From the NCBI RefSeq assembly GCF_019972835.1, contig NZ_BPPB01000005.1, positions 62,001 to 126,000 of the forward strand: DNA of 64,000 bases. Direction: 5' to 3'. How positions within the stretch are numbered: position 1 is the stretch's first letter; every line of letters starts with the position of its first letter. Below the pieces are notes generated by a model. It worked only from the letters and a program-made list of their open reading frames with translations. It did no database searches and was not told the origin of the DNA. This document shows positions 53,846 to 62,459 of the stretch, piece by piece. The translations under genes were made by a program, and so were the position numbers. The stretch comes from Lactobacillus laiwuensis. Its GTDB lineage: Bacteria > Bacillota > Bacilli > Lactobacillales > Lactobacillaceae.

Positions 53846-54499
53846 TTATATTACCTTCTTATCATCTAATGCTTTTACTTTGAATACCTGATCGGCCACT
53901 TGGCTGGCAAATTCCATGTCATGAGTAACAATAATTTGCGTCATGTTGTTATTATTTTTAAGCTTTAAAATTATTTCTCCGACTTTTGTTCTTAAAGCAG
54001 GATCTAAAGCAGAAGTGGGTTCGTCATAACATAGAATATGGGGTTCCATTGCTAGAGCACGTACAATAGCTACTCTTTGCTGCTGACCTCCAGAAAGCTG
54101 ATAGGGATAGAGTTGTTCTTTACCCATTAAATCTAATTGTCCAAGCAATTTTTGCGCACGGGCTTGTGCTTGATCTGCACTTTCTTTTAAAACTAGTGTT
54201 GGTGCCAAAGTAATATTTTCGATTACAGTTAAATTGGGAAAAAGCTCATAGCTTTGAAAAACTACTCCGATAATATGACTTTTACTATCAGGAGCGGCCG
54301 GATCAAACTTTTGCCCATCCCACAAAAAATCACCGGAATCAATTTTTTCTAAACCACTTAAGCAGCGCAGCAAAGTAGTTTTTCCCGCTCCAGATGGTCC
54401 CACAATGGCTAAAATTTGTCTGTCAGGAATGATTAAGTTTAACTTGTTTAAAATCGTACGAGAGCCAAATTTTTTGGTAATGTTTTTAAGTTCTAGCAT
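53846..54499 (-). CDS. Polar amino-acid ABC transporter ATPase
   Basis: This 217-residue ATPase has Walker A VGPSGAGKTTLLRCL near residue 35, the signature LSGGQQQRVAIVRALA, Walker B ILCYDEPTSALDP and the switch histidine in IIVTHDM. It powers uptake by the neighbouring permease and lipoprotein. Genes run permease, ATPase, binding protein in one operon. Confidence 0.95.
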   Translation of the reverse strand: MLELKNITKKFGSRTILNKLNLIIPDRQILAIVGPSGAGKTTLLRCLSGLEKIDSGDFLWDGQKFDPAAPDSKSHIIGVVFQSYELFPNLTVIENITLAPTLVLKESADQAQARAQKLLGQLDLMGKEQLYPYQLSGGQQQRVAIVRALAMEPHILCYDEPTSALDPALRTKVGEIILKLKNNNNMTQIIVTHDMEFASQVADQVFKVKALDDKKVI

Positions 54500-54514
54500 A
54501 GTATTTCCCCTAAT

Positions 54515-55156
54515 TTACTTCCACTTTGCAAAATTGTGTTCAATTTTTTTCAGCAAAAATGATGCGATACCTGTCATTAATAGATATATTATACCGACTA
54601 TCACTAAAGGAATTAGCGTTACATCTCTTGCTGTAGCAACATTGCCAGCACGTAAGAGCTCACCCAAACCAATGACATAGACTAAAGAAGTATCTTTAAC
54701 TAAGTTGATCACTTCATTGCCAATTGAAGGTATAACTATTTTGCTGACCTGAGGAATAATAATATGGCTCAATGTTTGCCAGTAATTTAATCTTAAAACG
54801 CGAGCACTTTCGTATTGACCTACAGGGATTGATTGAAAGCCACCACGGAATATCTCAGCAAAATATGCTGTATAGTTTAAAATAAAGGCAAAAAGTGCTG
54901 CATCGTAGCGCTCAAAAATGATGCCGACTATCGGTAAACCATAGAAAATAAAAATTAATTGCAGCAGAAGAGGAGTACCCCGCATAATCCAAATGTAAAA
55001 TTTTAAGATTAATCTTAAGGGCTTAAAATGCGAAAGCAAGCCTAGGCTGACTATAATTCCCAAGGGAATAGAAACAATTAAAGTCCAAAAGAATAAAATT
55101 AATGTCATCTTTGCACCTGAAATTAAAGAGGGCATAATTGAAAGGATATAGTTCAT
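54515..55156 (-). CDS. Polar amino-acid ABC transporter permease
   Basis: This 213-residue membrane protein has the HisM/GlnP-type permease pattern (MRGTPLLLQLIFIFYGLPI, AYFAEIFRGGFQSIPVGQYE, then LKDTSLVYVIG-like text as VKDTSLVYVIGLGEL). About five membrane helices are visible. It starts the three-gene amino-acid uptake operon, with AAGGAGAAAAA before its ATG. Confidence 0.93.
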   Translation of the reverse strand: MNYILSIMPSLISGAKMTLILFFWTLIVSIPLGIIVSLGLLSHFKPLRLILKFYIWIMRGTPLLLQLIFIFYGLPIVGIIFERYDAALFAFILNYTAYFAEIFRGGFQSIPVGQYESARVLRLNYWQTLSHIIIPQVSKIVIPSIGNEVINLVKDTSLVYVIGLGELLRAGNVATARDVTLIPLVIVGIIYLLMTGIASFLLKKIEHNFAKWK

Positions 55157-55355
55157 TTTTTCTCCTTCTTACTGAGATTAATTTGATTAGAGAGGCTAAT
55201 ATGCCGCTCTTTTGATACTAGCTAAATTATATAAATTGATTAAAAAAATATGTGAAAAAATATATGTTTTAATCATAACATAGTTTTCGAAATTTTATTT
55301 AATCAATATGGAAATTTGTAACTTGCTGATAGTTAATTTTGATAAACATTACATG

Positions 55356-55388
55356 AAAAAAGCCACTAGCTGTAGCTAATGGCTCTTT
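55356..55388 (-). terminator. Terminator of the deoxynucleoside kinase operon
   Basis: AAAAAGCCA with TAGCT pairs with AGCTA and TGGCT, leading to Ts on the minus strand. Confidence 0.65.
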
Positions 55389-55396
55389 AAAATGGT

Positions 55397-56086
55397 TTAT
55401 GGTTGCTCAATTTGAATATCTGTTGGTTTATCCCAAGAGTTAGGTAATTTACCCATTTCTTTTAGCTTGGCAACGATTTGATCAAGTACAACTTCTCTAG
55501 CATGGTCATCAGTCATGAAGTCTAGCTTGTCACCATCTATTTCCATTTTAGGAGAGTAATCGTATTTTTCATACCAGGGTTTGTAGTAACGCAAAAGTCT
55601 CTTATAATAATCTTCCAGCGTCGCGTCATAACTCAGCTGTTCGTATGGTCGACCACGTTTTTGAATCCTTTTAATCATAGTGTCATATGAAACCTTAATA
55701 TGAACCAGAAGATCAGGATTTTTCTTTGGCATGTGCTTAAGTTCGCCCATCATATTATTAAGCAGTTCATAATATGTATCAACTTCTTCTTTGGTAGCCC
55801 GACCAATGTCTGCATTCATTTGGAAGAAAAGGGCATCTTCATAAATTGAACGATCAAGAACGTTATTATCATCAGTTAGTGCATCCTTGATACTACGAAA
55901 ACGAGTATTTAGGAAAAATACCTGAAGTAAGAATGCATACTTTTTAGGATCGGCATAAAAAAGTGGCAAAACAGGATTGTTATCTACACTCTCGTAAAAT
56001 GGTTTGGTTCCTAAATACTTAGCTAATATACTGGTTAAACTGGATTTACCGGCTCCAATTGGCCCGCTTAAAACAATAACTGTCAT
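55397..56086 (-). CDS. Deoxyadenosine/deoxycytidine kinase subunit
   Basis: This 229-residue kinase has the P-loop [20 protein letters not shown], the substrate loop [14 protein letters not shown], the DRS motif in [15 protein letters not shown], and the lid [11 protein letters not shown]. It closely resembles the Dak subunit of the heterodimeric L. acidophilus deoxynucleoside kinase, which salvages dAdo and dCyd. The start is the ATG at 56086 after GAAGGAA; the GTG just before it lies too close. It follows its partner by 12 bases. Confidence 0.92.
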   Translation of the reverse strand: MTVIVLSGPIGAGKSSLTSILAKYLGTKPFYESVDNNPVLPLFYADPKKYAFLLQVFFLNTRFRSIKDALTDDNNVLDRSIYEDALFFQMNADIGRATKEEVDTYYELLNNMMGELKHMPKKNPDLLVHIKVSYDTMIKRIQKRGRPYEQLSYDATLEDYYKRLLRYYKPWYEKYDYSPKMEIDGDKLDFMTDDHAREVVLDQIVAKLKEMGKLPNSWDKPTDIQIEQP

Positions 56087-56098
56087 CACGTTCCTTCT

Positions 56099-56749
56099 CT
56101 ATTCTAAATTGCCTATTGCGTGCAACTTATTATCAATTTGATTTAAAACTTCTTTTTTGGCATCTTCATCGCAGATAAAATCGTATCTATCTCCATCAAT
56201 TTTAATTTTAGGTGAGGCATCATATTTTTCATACCATGGTTCATAATACTTAATTAGCCGTGCGTAGTAGTCTTTTAAACTGGGATCTGTGCTAATTTGT
56301 TCAAATGAACGTCCACGTTTTTTTATGCGCTTAAGCATAGTGTCTAGAGAAACGTGAATGTAAATTAGTAAATCTGGCTTTTTGCTGGGATTACCTGGGG
56401 TATCTTCCATCATATTTTCGAGTAGACTATCATATATCTTAAACTCAGTTGGATCAGCCACTTTACTATCGGCGTTCATTTTGAAAAAGAGTGCGTCTTC
56501 ATAAATCGAACGGTCTGAAACACTGTTTTTCTCTCGGATTGCCTGGTTGATTTGTGCTAAACGATGGTTAAGCAGATAGATATTAAGCAAAAAAGTATAG
56601 CGTTTCATGTCTTGGTAATATAAAGGAAGAACAGGATTATTATCTACTCCCTCGTAAAAAGCTTGTGTACCTAAGTGCTCAGCTAAAATACTAGTTAAAC
56701 TGGATTTACCGGCTCCAATTGGCCCACTTAAAACAATAACTTGGATCAC
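56099..56749 (-). CDS. Deoxyguanosine kinase subunit
   Basis: This 216-residue paralogue has [49 protein letters not shown] and KKRGRSFEQ. It resembles the Dgk subunit of the L. acidophilus kinase pair. Heterodimers salvage purine deoxynucleosides and deoxycytidine. The start is a GTG at 56749. The two genes share long identical stretches at their 5' ends, consistent with tandem duplication. Confidence 0.92.
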   Translation of the reverse strand: MIQVIVLSGPIGAGKSSLTSILAEHLGTQAFYEGVDNNPVLPLYYQDMKRYTFLLNIYLLNHRLAQINQAIREKNSVSDRSIYEDALFFKMNADSKVADPTEFKIYDSLLENMMEDTPGNPSKKPDLLIYIHVSLDTMLKRIKKRGRSFEQISTDPSLKDYYARLIKYYEPWYEKYDASPKIKIDGDRYDFICDEDAKKEVLNQIDNKLHAIGNLE

Positions 56750-56915
56750 GTTCTTTCATAAATACAATATATAGATTCTTATTTAGTTTAATACGAGATA
56801 TAGTGGTAGACAAGCAAAAAGTAAATTAAAATTTTAATCAAAAAGTCAAGTAATTTTGTATAATACAGAATAAAAAATTAAGTATTCAAGTAAATAATTT
56901 ATTGCCAAAATTAGA

Positions 56916-56931
56916 TGTTACACGTGAAACC
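56916..56931. promoter_or_regulatory. parS-like site
   Basis: TGTTACACGTGAAACC matches the parS consensus TGTTTCACGTGAAACA at 14 of 16 positions. It lies in a gene-free stretch 24.5 kb from oriC. Confidence 0.5.
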
Positions 56932-56960
56932 AAAAAATCTGACTGATAAATCTTAATTAA

Positions 56961-57110
56961 TTATTTGGCAGAGGATTGATGCCGATATTATTCGGTGTTA
57001 AGCCCTTTATGCTGTACTTTGATTCTTTCGATTCTGTGATAAATAAAGTAGTCAATAATTGCTCGTTTTGATTGCATTAAGTATGATAAGCGATTTTGCA
57101 ATTATAGAAC
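56961..57110 (-). pseudogene. IS3-family transposase C-terminal remnant
   Basis: On the minus strand a frame reads KRAIIDYFIYHRIERIKVQH and then KGLTP, the end of an IS3/IS150-type DDE transposase (IIDYxxYYNxxRIKxKLKGLTPxEYR). One missing base after KGLTPN shifts the frame; restoring it gives YRHQSSAK and a stop at 56963-56961. The rest of the gap 56750-57445 holds a parS-like site and a short plus-strand tail (57294-57389, ending DELFEEVMQIYLIY) without a binding site. Confidence 0.6.
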
Positions 57111-57445
57111 GAATTATTTTGTTTTTTAATGGCTCGAAAAAGTTGCAGTTGATATTTATATACTGCTGCTATGGGAAAATTCTAAGGACAAAAATTAAAA
57201 ATAAATTGTTTTAATGTTAAAAAAGATATAAGATAGCAAGTAAATTATAAAATTATTAGTAAATGACGGAAATAAGAGCGCATAACTGATATCTTGAAAA
57301 GATTTTTATCTTTAGATAGTACGACTCGTACTGTGAGTAGCAGTGACGAACTTTTTGAAGAAGTAATGCAAATATATCTTATTTATTAAGCCAAATTCAT
57401 TTTAGTATTAGCTTTTAAAACAGGCATTTAATTAAGAGATAGATA

Positions 57446-59074
57446 ATGGAAAATTCTCTAACAAAATTTTCGCTTTGGACTTACGTTAAACGTAATTCAG
57501 GTATGTATGTCATTCTGGCCATTTTCTATTTCGGGCGGAATTTGGCACAAACTGCTGCCAGCATTTTTAAAGGTAATGCACTTACTGCTTTGACTCAGCA
57601 TAATTTAAAGGGCTTTATGATTGATACAGGTTTAAACTTGCTAAGTTGGGGCTTTTTTCTGATTTTCTTTTTTTGTAGTTCACGATATTCTGCTGTAATC
57701 ATCAAGGCTGTCGATAATTCCATTAGGAACGCATTGGCCCATATAATTGGTCGCCAAGAGTATGAAGACTTCAACAAGCACACGGAAGCTGACTATGTTT
57801 CTTGGTTTACTAACGATATTAACCAAATTAATCAAGATGGCTTTTTCAGTTTAGAGCAAACATTTAGCAGTGCACTCTTAGGCATTATTGCCAGTGTCAT
57901 CCTGTTTTCTTACCATCCACTCTTATTTGTAACCACTTTGGTTTTTGCTGTTGTTATGATTTTATTTCCCCGTCTTTTTAAGAAAAAGTTGGAAGAGTTG
58001 TCGCAAAAACAAAGCAGGCAAAATGAAGTATTAACGGCAAAAATAACTGATGTTCTTGAGGGTTTTGTCAACTTGCTTACACTTGGTCAGCAAAAATTGC
58101 TCAATAAAATAGTTCTTGCGGCATCAGATAAGACCGGACAGGCTCGGGTTAATTACATTACGGAAATGTCCTTTTCTAATGCACTGATTAACCTGATTAG
58201 TGTGTCTGCTCAAACTATTTTAACTGTTGAATCCGGATATCTGGCCTTTCACAATCAGATTCCAATTGGTGCTATTTTAATTGTTGGTTCAATGTCTGGG
58301 AATGTCTTTGGCAGCTTGACAGAAATCAGTATTGATCTAACTTCAATTCGGGCAGTTCAACCTATTTTTGACAAATATAATAAATTGGCTAATACACAGG
58401 AAAAAACTGGGGATAAGAATGTTGCTCCTTTGACCCAGCAAATTGTATTTAGCAATCTTTCATTCAGCTATCCCAATAATGACAGACCTATTTTAATGAA
58501 TGTTGCCGGCAGCATTAAGCGAGGCGAACGAGTGGCCATTGTTGGTCCGTCTGGTTGTGGTAAATCAACCCTCGTAAAATTAATTGGTGGTTTGTTAACA
58601 GGCTATCAAGGTTCGCTGACTTGGGATAATGATGAATACAGCGAACTTAATTTTAGTTCGCTGCACAAGCAGATTGCTTACATTGACCAGTCTGCCTATA
58701 TTTTTGACGGCAGTCTACGCTATAACATCACTTTAGATCGGAAGACAACTGACAAAGAAGTTAATGCTGCAATTACGCGTGCCGGTCTCGAAGAGTTTGT
58801 TGCTGACAGCGCTAGCGGGCTTGACACTATTTTAAAACACGCCGGTAACAACATTTCGGGTGGACAAAAGCAACGAATTGCACTGGCACGGCAATTGCTG
58901 GGTAATCCGCAGGTTATTTTGGCCGATGAAATTACTTCCGCAATTGATGAAAAAGATGGCCAGAAAATTGAACAAAGTCTGCTTGATTTAGACAACGTCA
59001 CTTTAGTCTATATTTCCCATCACTTGCGACCTGAAATTAAAAAGCAGTTTGATCAAGTAATCGAATTGGGATGA
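57446..59074 (+). CDS. ABC exporter (fused membrane and ATPase domains)
   Basis: This 542-residue half-exporter has six membrane helices (residues about 18-310) and a C-terminal ATPase. Walker A is VGPSGCGKSTLVKLIGG near residue 372, the signature is NISGGQKQRIALARQ, Walker B is VILADEITSAID and the switch histidine lies in YISHH. No peptidase domain is present. It resembles stand-alone multidrug or peptide exporters of lactobacilli. No partner gene is adjacent, so a homodimer is likely. Confidence 0.88.
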   Translation: MENSLTKFSLWTYVKRNSGMYVILAIFYFGRNLAQTAASIFKGNALTALTQHNLKGFMIDTGLNLLSWGFFLIFFFCSSRYSAVIIKAVDNSIRNALAHIIGRQEYEDFNKHTEADYVSWFTNDINQINQDGFFSLEQTFSSALLGIIASVILFSYHPLLFVTTLVFAVVMILFPRLFKKKLEELSQKQSRQNEVLTAKITDVLEGFVNLLTLGQQKLLNKIVLAASDKTGQARVNYITEMSFSNALINLISVSAQTILTVESGYLAFHNQIPIGAILIVGSMSGNVFGSLTEISIDLTSIRAVQPIFDKYNKLANTQEKTGDKNVAPLTQQIVFSNLSFSYPNNDRPILMNVAGSIKRGERVAIVGPSGCGKSTLVKLIGGLLTGYQGSLTWDNDEYSELNFSSLHKQIAYIDQSAYIFDGSLRYNITLDRKTTDKEVNAAITRAGLEEFVADSASGLDTILKHAGNNISGGQKQRIALARQLLGNPQVILADEITSAIDEKDGQKIEQSLLDLDNVTLVYISHHLRPEIKKQFDQVIELG

Positions 59075-59118
59075 TAGAATAATACTTCTTTTATCAACCA
59101 ATTAAATAAGCTGTGAAA

Positions 59119-59140
59119 CCCTAATCTTTTAGATTAGGGG
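59119..59140 (+). terminator. Hairpin after the ABC exporter
   Basis: CCCTAATC (59119-59126) pairs with GATTAGGG (59132-59139) with TTTTTT eight bases on. Probably the exporter's terminator. Confidence 0.6.
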
Positions 59141-59291
59141 CATAGTGTTTTTTGCAGATACGGTCAATGCAGATACTCTTAAATGCAAATGCAGCTATTA
59201 CCTAAAATTCTGCAGAAATAAGCGGTAAAATTGATTGTTTCTTAGGAAATATAATATTTCCACGCACCGCCTTTTAAATGGAATGATAAAA

Positions 59292-59708
59292 ATGAATGAT
59301 GAACAATTTTTTAAATTAAGAAAGATACTAGATTCTTTTAAAAAACAAGCTCCGACAGCTATTATTGAAGAGAATATAAATAGCATTGAAAATTATAGGG
59401 CAGAATCTGTTGATGAGTATAATAGAGCAAAAAGTTATCTTGGCGAAAATAATAATTCGTTTAAATCTTTTCATGTAAGTGTGGCTTCCGCAAAAGATTT
59501 CTTGTGTTTATTGAATTTGCTGGGTGCAATACATGCAAATTTTAATATACGTTCAAAGCCTTTTATAATAGAAGGAGAAGAAAATAGTAAGTCGCTAAAA
59601 AAAGAGAACGACTATTTTAACAATTGGATGGAGTGTTTTTCAAACTATGAATTTATGATAGTTGATTTTGATGAAACTGCTTTAGACCAGGATCAATATT
59701 ACGGTTAA
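59292..59708 (+). CDS. Orphan small acidic protein, unknown function
   Basis: This 138-residue protein (MNDEQFFKLRKILDSFKKQA and on) is acidic and Asn/Phe-rich, with no signal peptide or membrane helix. It ends with DFDETALDQDQYYG. I do not recognise a family. Its AT-rich, IS-bordered setting and size are like those of immunity proteins, but that is inference. The start is uncertain: ATG at 59292 has GGA about 9 bases upstream, and another in-frame ATG lies at 59283. Confidence 0.55.
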   Translation: MNDEQFFKLRKILDSFKKQAPTAIIEENINSIENYRAESVDEYNRAKSYLGENNNSFKSFHVSVASAKDFLCLLNLLGAIHANFNIRSKPFIIEGEENSKSLKKENDYFNNWMECFSNYEFMIVDFDETALDQDQYYG

Positions 59709-59743
59709 TTTCATTAATTCATAAAAAGGCAGTAAAGTTATGA

Positions 59744-60343
59744 AATGCTCCCCAATTTAGGACAAATTTGGAGGTTATTTTTATGACTAAATTATCTAAA
59801 CAAGATAAAATTGAAATCTATCATCTTTGGTATGATTATCAAATTGATTCTACTGAAATAAGTCAGCTTTATCGGGTTGGCAGGTCTAATATTGATTATA
59901 TTTGTTGGCTTTGATTGACCATCACGGTCTAGCTATTTTAGACCAGCCTTTTACTACTTCATACAAGTAATTTTAAGGAGCAAGCTTTCAAGGTATGATC
60001 AAACCTGACCTGATTAAGCGCAGCTTCAGTGGGTTTTATCCCAATCACAAATATGACAGAGTTCAAGCAAAGACCATGGCATTAGTCAATCACTGTCACG
60101 CAAGGGCAATTGGCTTGATGATGGTTTAATGGCAGGCTACTTCGGGATACTCAAACAAGAAGTGTTTTATGGATTTGCAGAGCAGTTTAAGAATCTCACT
60201 GAACTGGAAGATGTGATTAGAGACTACATTGAGTATTAAATCAGCAAAGAATCAAAATCAAACTAAAAGGACTAACTCCGATTGAATATCGGCAGTTAGT
60301 CCTTCGCTAACAACTAATAAAGTACCCTAATTTTAGGGTTCAC
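59744..60343 (+). mobile_element. Degenerate IS3/IS150-family element
   Basis: The left end near 59744 (TGCTCCCCAATTTAGGACA) is followed by an OrfA start at 59783 (MTKLSKQDKIEIYHLWYDYQ, then a helix-turn-helix) that stops after 43 codons. Pieces of OrfB follow in several frames: IDHHGLAILDQPFTTSYK, then GILKQEVFYGFAEQFKNLTE, then NQQRIKIKLKGLTPIEYRQL ending at 60310. The right end is CCCTAATTTTAGGG. Several frameshifts and a large internal deletion make it inactive. Confidence 0.75.
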
Positions 60344-60525
60344 ATCATTAACATCAAAAGTGGTCTAGTCTTTTAAATTAAGCGATTACTGTTGTTTAGG
60401 AATAAGGCAAGCTTTGCTATAATTAAATTTGAATTGATGGCAAATTGTTTTGAGGGCGGTTGGCTGTTTCACTTGAAGGGAGAGGGTGCTTATGGCACGA
60501 AATCTTTTAGGAAGGTGTGCAGTCG

Positions 60526-60612
60526 GTGAGTGTGTACCATGCGCTAGAATTAGCGCTGGCCTTTGCCTCGTTTATTATTGTCTTGTTGACCTATATCGAC
60601 AAGCACAGGTAA
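60526..60612 (+). CDS. Type I toxin, holin-like (Hol_Tox family), 28 residues
   Basis: A GTG at 60526, 10 bases after AGGAAGG, encodes a 28-residue peptide that starts MSVYHALELALAFASF and ends TYIDKHR. One hydrophobic helix is followed by a short charged tail with the conserved TYIDK. This is the plan of the holin-like toxins of lactobacilli and enterococci, which damage the membrane when an antisense RNA fails. An extended -10 (TGCTATAAT, at 60415-60423) lies upstream. The leader word GGCGGTTG (60455-60462) is the exact complement of CAACCGCC (60686-60693) past the terminator. Confidence 0.75.
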   Translation: MSVYHALELALAFASFIIVLLTYIDKHR

Positions 60613-60614
60613 AC

Positions 60615-60665
60615 AAAAAGACCGTCCCAACAATAACTTTGGCCAGTTATGGGATTGGTCTTTTT
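60615..60665. terminator. Terminator of the type I toxin mRNA
   Basis: AAAAAGACC and TCCCA pair with TGGGA and TGGTCTTTTT, with TAACT / AGTTA inside. It is symmetric enough to end a converging antisense RNA as well. Confidence 0.8.
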
Positions 60666-60682
60666 GATTAAAAACGTAATTG

Positions 60683-60795
60683 AGTCAACCGCCTTTAAAG
60701 CGGCTGCTTGAAATTCAGAGAAGAAGTCTTGTTTTTACAAGGCTTCTTTTCTCTATAGCATTATTTTAGCATGATTAAACTAATCTTGCACAAGA
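60683..60795 (+). repeat. 3' region of the type I toxin locus, repeated inverted at 478-575
   Basis: It contains CAACCGCC, then GCTGCTTGAAATTCAGAGAA, then the hairpin AAGAAGTCTTGT / ACAAGGCTTCTT with Ts (60721-60750), then TCTTGCACAAGAATT. It probably encodes part of the antitoxin RNA or a second terminator. I could not place the antitoxin promoter with confidence. Confidence 0.55.
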
Positions 60796-60856
60796 ATTTG
60801 ATTAAGTTATCTGAGATATCCCTAATTTTTCTCTATACGATTTGAATGCTATCCGA

Positions 60857-60897
60857 AGTTAACAACTAATAAAGCGTCCTAATTTTATGGTTAACAC
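60857..60897. repeat. Solo IS3-type right end
   Basis: AACAACTAATAAAGCGTCCT followed by AATTTTATGGTTAAC repeats the right end of the element at 59744-60343 (AACAACTAATAAAGTACCCT, AATTTTAGGGTTCAC). No transposase lies beside it. Confidence 0.6.
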
Positions 60898-61008
60898 CAA
60901 AATTATGCTTTACCTTCTTTTTTTCATAAGTTCATAGTTTATTTGTTCTCAGACACGTACTTGCATGCACTTTATAAATTTTGCGTTTGCAGATTGAAAT
61001 TATGTTTA

Positions 61009-61530
61009 TTATTTAACTCTAGATTCTTTAGTTTCCTTTTTCTTTTCTTCGGCTTTATCTTGAACCTTATCTTTTTGATCGGTAATTTTATCCTTAGTGT
61101 CTTGAGCAGCACCGGTGATACGGTCTTGTAAGCTGACAGAGTCTTTTTCGTGTTGCTCTTTAGTTTTAATATCAACTACTGTGACGTTAACTTCAACAGT
61201 ATCAAGACCGGTCATTTCTTTAACTTTTTCTTGAATCTTTTCTTTAATTTGATCATATAACTTGGTAATGTCTACGCCATATTCTGCAACGATCTCAATA
61301 TCAACGGCTACTTGTTTTTTACCTACTTCAACATTTACACCTGAAGTGACGTCATCGCTATTAACAATTTTATCAGCAATATTTGAGAAAAAGCCGCCGT
61401 TAACTGTTAAAAGACCTTTAATGTCAGATAAGGCAATACCCACGATTTTTTGAATCACCTTTGAATCGTATTTTAGATCGCCTTTAACTTCAGGCTTTGA
61501 ACTACTTTGATTTGAACTTGATTGTACCAT
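61009..61530 (-). CDS. asp23: Asp23-family alkaline shock protein
   Basis: This 173-residue protein has the Asp23/DUF322 domain (VIQKIVGIALSDIKGLLTVN, VNVEVGKKQVAVDIEIVAEYG) and an unusually long Lys/Glu/Asp-rich C-terminal tail. Asp23 sits at the membrane through AmaP and responds to envelope stress. It ends the amaP-DUF2273-asp23 operon; the start follows AAGGAGTATATGCAAT. Confidence 0.9.
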   Translation of the reverse strand: MVQSSSNQSSSKPEVKGDLKYDSKVIQKIVGIALSDIKGLLTVNGGFFSNIADKIVNSDDVTSGVNVEVGKKQVAVDIEIVAEYGVDITKLYDQIKEKIQEKVKEMTGLDTVEVNVTVVDIKTKEQHEKDSVSLQDRITGAAQDTKDKITDQKDKVQDKAEEKKKETKESRVK

Positions 61531-61553
61531 ATTGCATATACTCCTTATATAAA

Positions 61554-61736
61554 TTATTTATTTTGCAGCATTTTTTTGAACACTGGCCAGTAATGTCCAA
61601 CCAAAAAGCCGCAGACTAACATCACGATGACAAAAATAGTTTTGAAAAATCCCAGTACCAAAAAGCATAATGCTAGTAAAACACCAATTACAGCACCGCT
61701 TATTTCTGGGAGGTATTTTTTGTATTCTTCTTTCAT
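61554..61736 (-). CDS. DUF2273 small membrane protein
   Basis: This 60-residue protein has two short hydrophobic helices (AVIGVLLALCFLVLGFFKT and VMLVCGFLVGHYWPVF). DUF2273 proteins are encoded with Asp23 and AmaP and help anchor them to the membrane. It lies between amaP and asp23. Confidence 0.88.
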   Translation of the reverse strand: MKEEYKKYLPEISGAVIGVLLALCFLVLGFFKTIFVIVMLVCGFLVGHYWPVFKKMLQNK

Positions 61737-61747
61737 CTTAACCTCCT

Positions 61748-62302
61748 TTATTGAACGCGCTTTTCAGGTTTATCACCCTTGTGATAATTGATAAACTTGA
61801 TTTTAATTTTTGGTTTTTGCTCAATTCCTAGCAATTGCTTCAGCTTCTTTTTTAATTCTTCAAGATAATCGTCAAGTAGGGCGGCAATGTTTTCACTTGG
61901 ACCCAAGTCACCGCCAATTTTAATTTTAATTCGGCGTCCTGTTAACTTGGAACTGACTTTTGCATTATTTAAGTAAGGCAAGTCAACAAGTGAATTCATT
62001 ACATAACTATTAATGGCTTTTGAAGTGACCTTAACTTGACCATCACGTTTATGAATTAAATTAAAGTTTCTCTGGACTGGCCAAAATAGGATGACAATTA
62101 AACTAACAATTAGTATTATAAAAACAATTATACTAATACCAATTAAATACCAGGCAAATATCGGGTTAAGAGTACCTAAATGCGGTATTTTAATCTTTAA
62201 ATATTTTTGCCAAAAACTACTGGTTTCCCATATTAAGTAACAAGGCACAGGTAATAGTAATAACATGCCTAATACCAATAGCCATTTTTTACTTCTCTTC
62301 AA
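61748..62302 (-). CDS. amaP: Alkaline shock membrane-anchor protein AmaP
   Basis: This 184-residue protein has two membrane helices (residues about 8-26 and 50-73) and a C-terminal Asp23-like domain with IKIKIGGDLGPSENI. It anchors Asp23 to the membrane. It starts with TTG at 62302 after GGATGGTGA. It is the first gene of the operon. Confidence 0.88.
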   Translation of the reverse strand: MKRSKKWLLVLGMLLLLPVPCYLIWETSSFWQKYLKIKIPHLGTLNPIFAWYLIGISIIVFIILIVSLIVILFWPVQRNFNLIHKRDGQVKVTSKAINSYVMNSLVDLPYLNNAKVSSKLTGRRIKIKIGGDLGPSENIAALLDDYLEELKKKLKQLLGIEQKPKIKIKFINYHKGDKPEKRVQ

Positions 62303-62408
62303 CTTATCACCATCCTCTCATGGTTCATCTTAATAATAATACTGATTATTTTAACAGACTAATAATATGCACCGTATGTATACAATAATAGTTTGTAAAA
62401 CTGCACGC

Positions 62409-62442
62409 AAAAAGAGCGGTGTTTTAATGCACCGCCCTTTTT
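62409..62442 (-). terminator. Terminator of nagB
   Basis: AAAAAGAGCGGTG pairs with CACCGCCCTTTTT with one mismatch. Confidence 0.85.
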
Positions 62443-62459
62443 AAATTAATATCAGTTAA

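Noticed and set aside
60486-60671. A 61-codon frame overlapping the type I toxin
   Set aside because: It runs through the toxin gene in another frame and into its terminator hairpin. The 28-residue frame fits the known toxin family and the ribosome binding site better.
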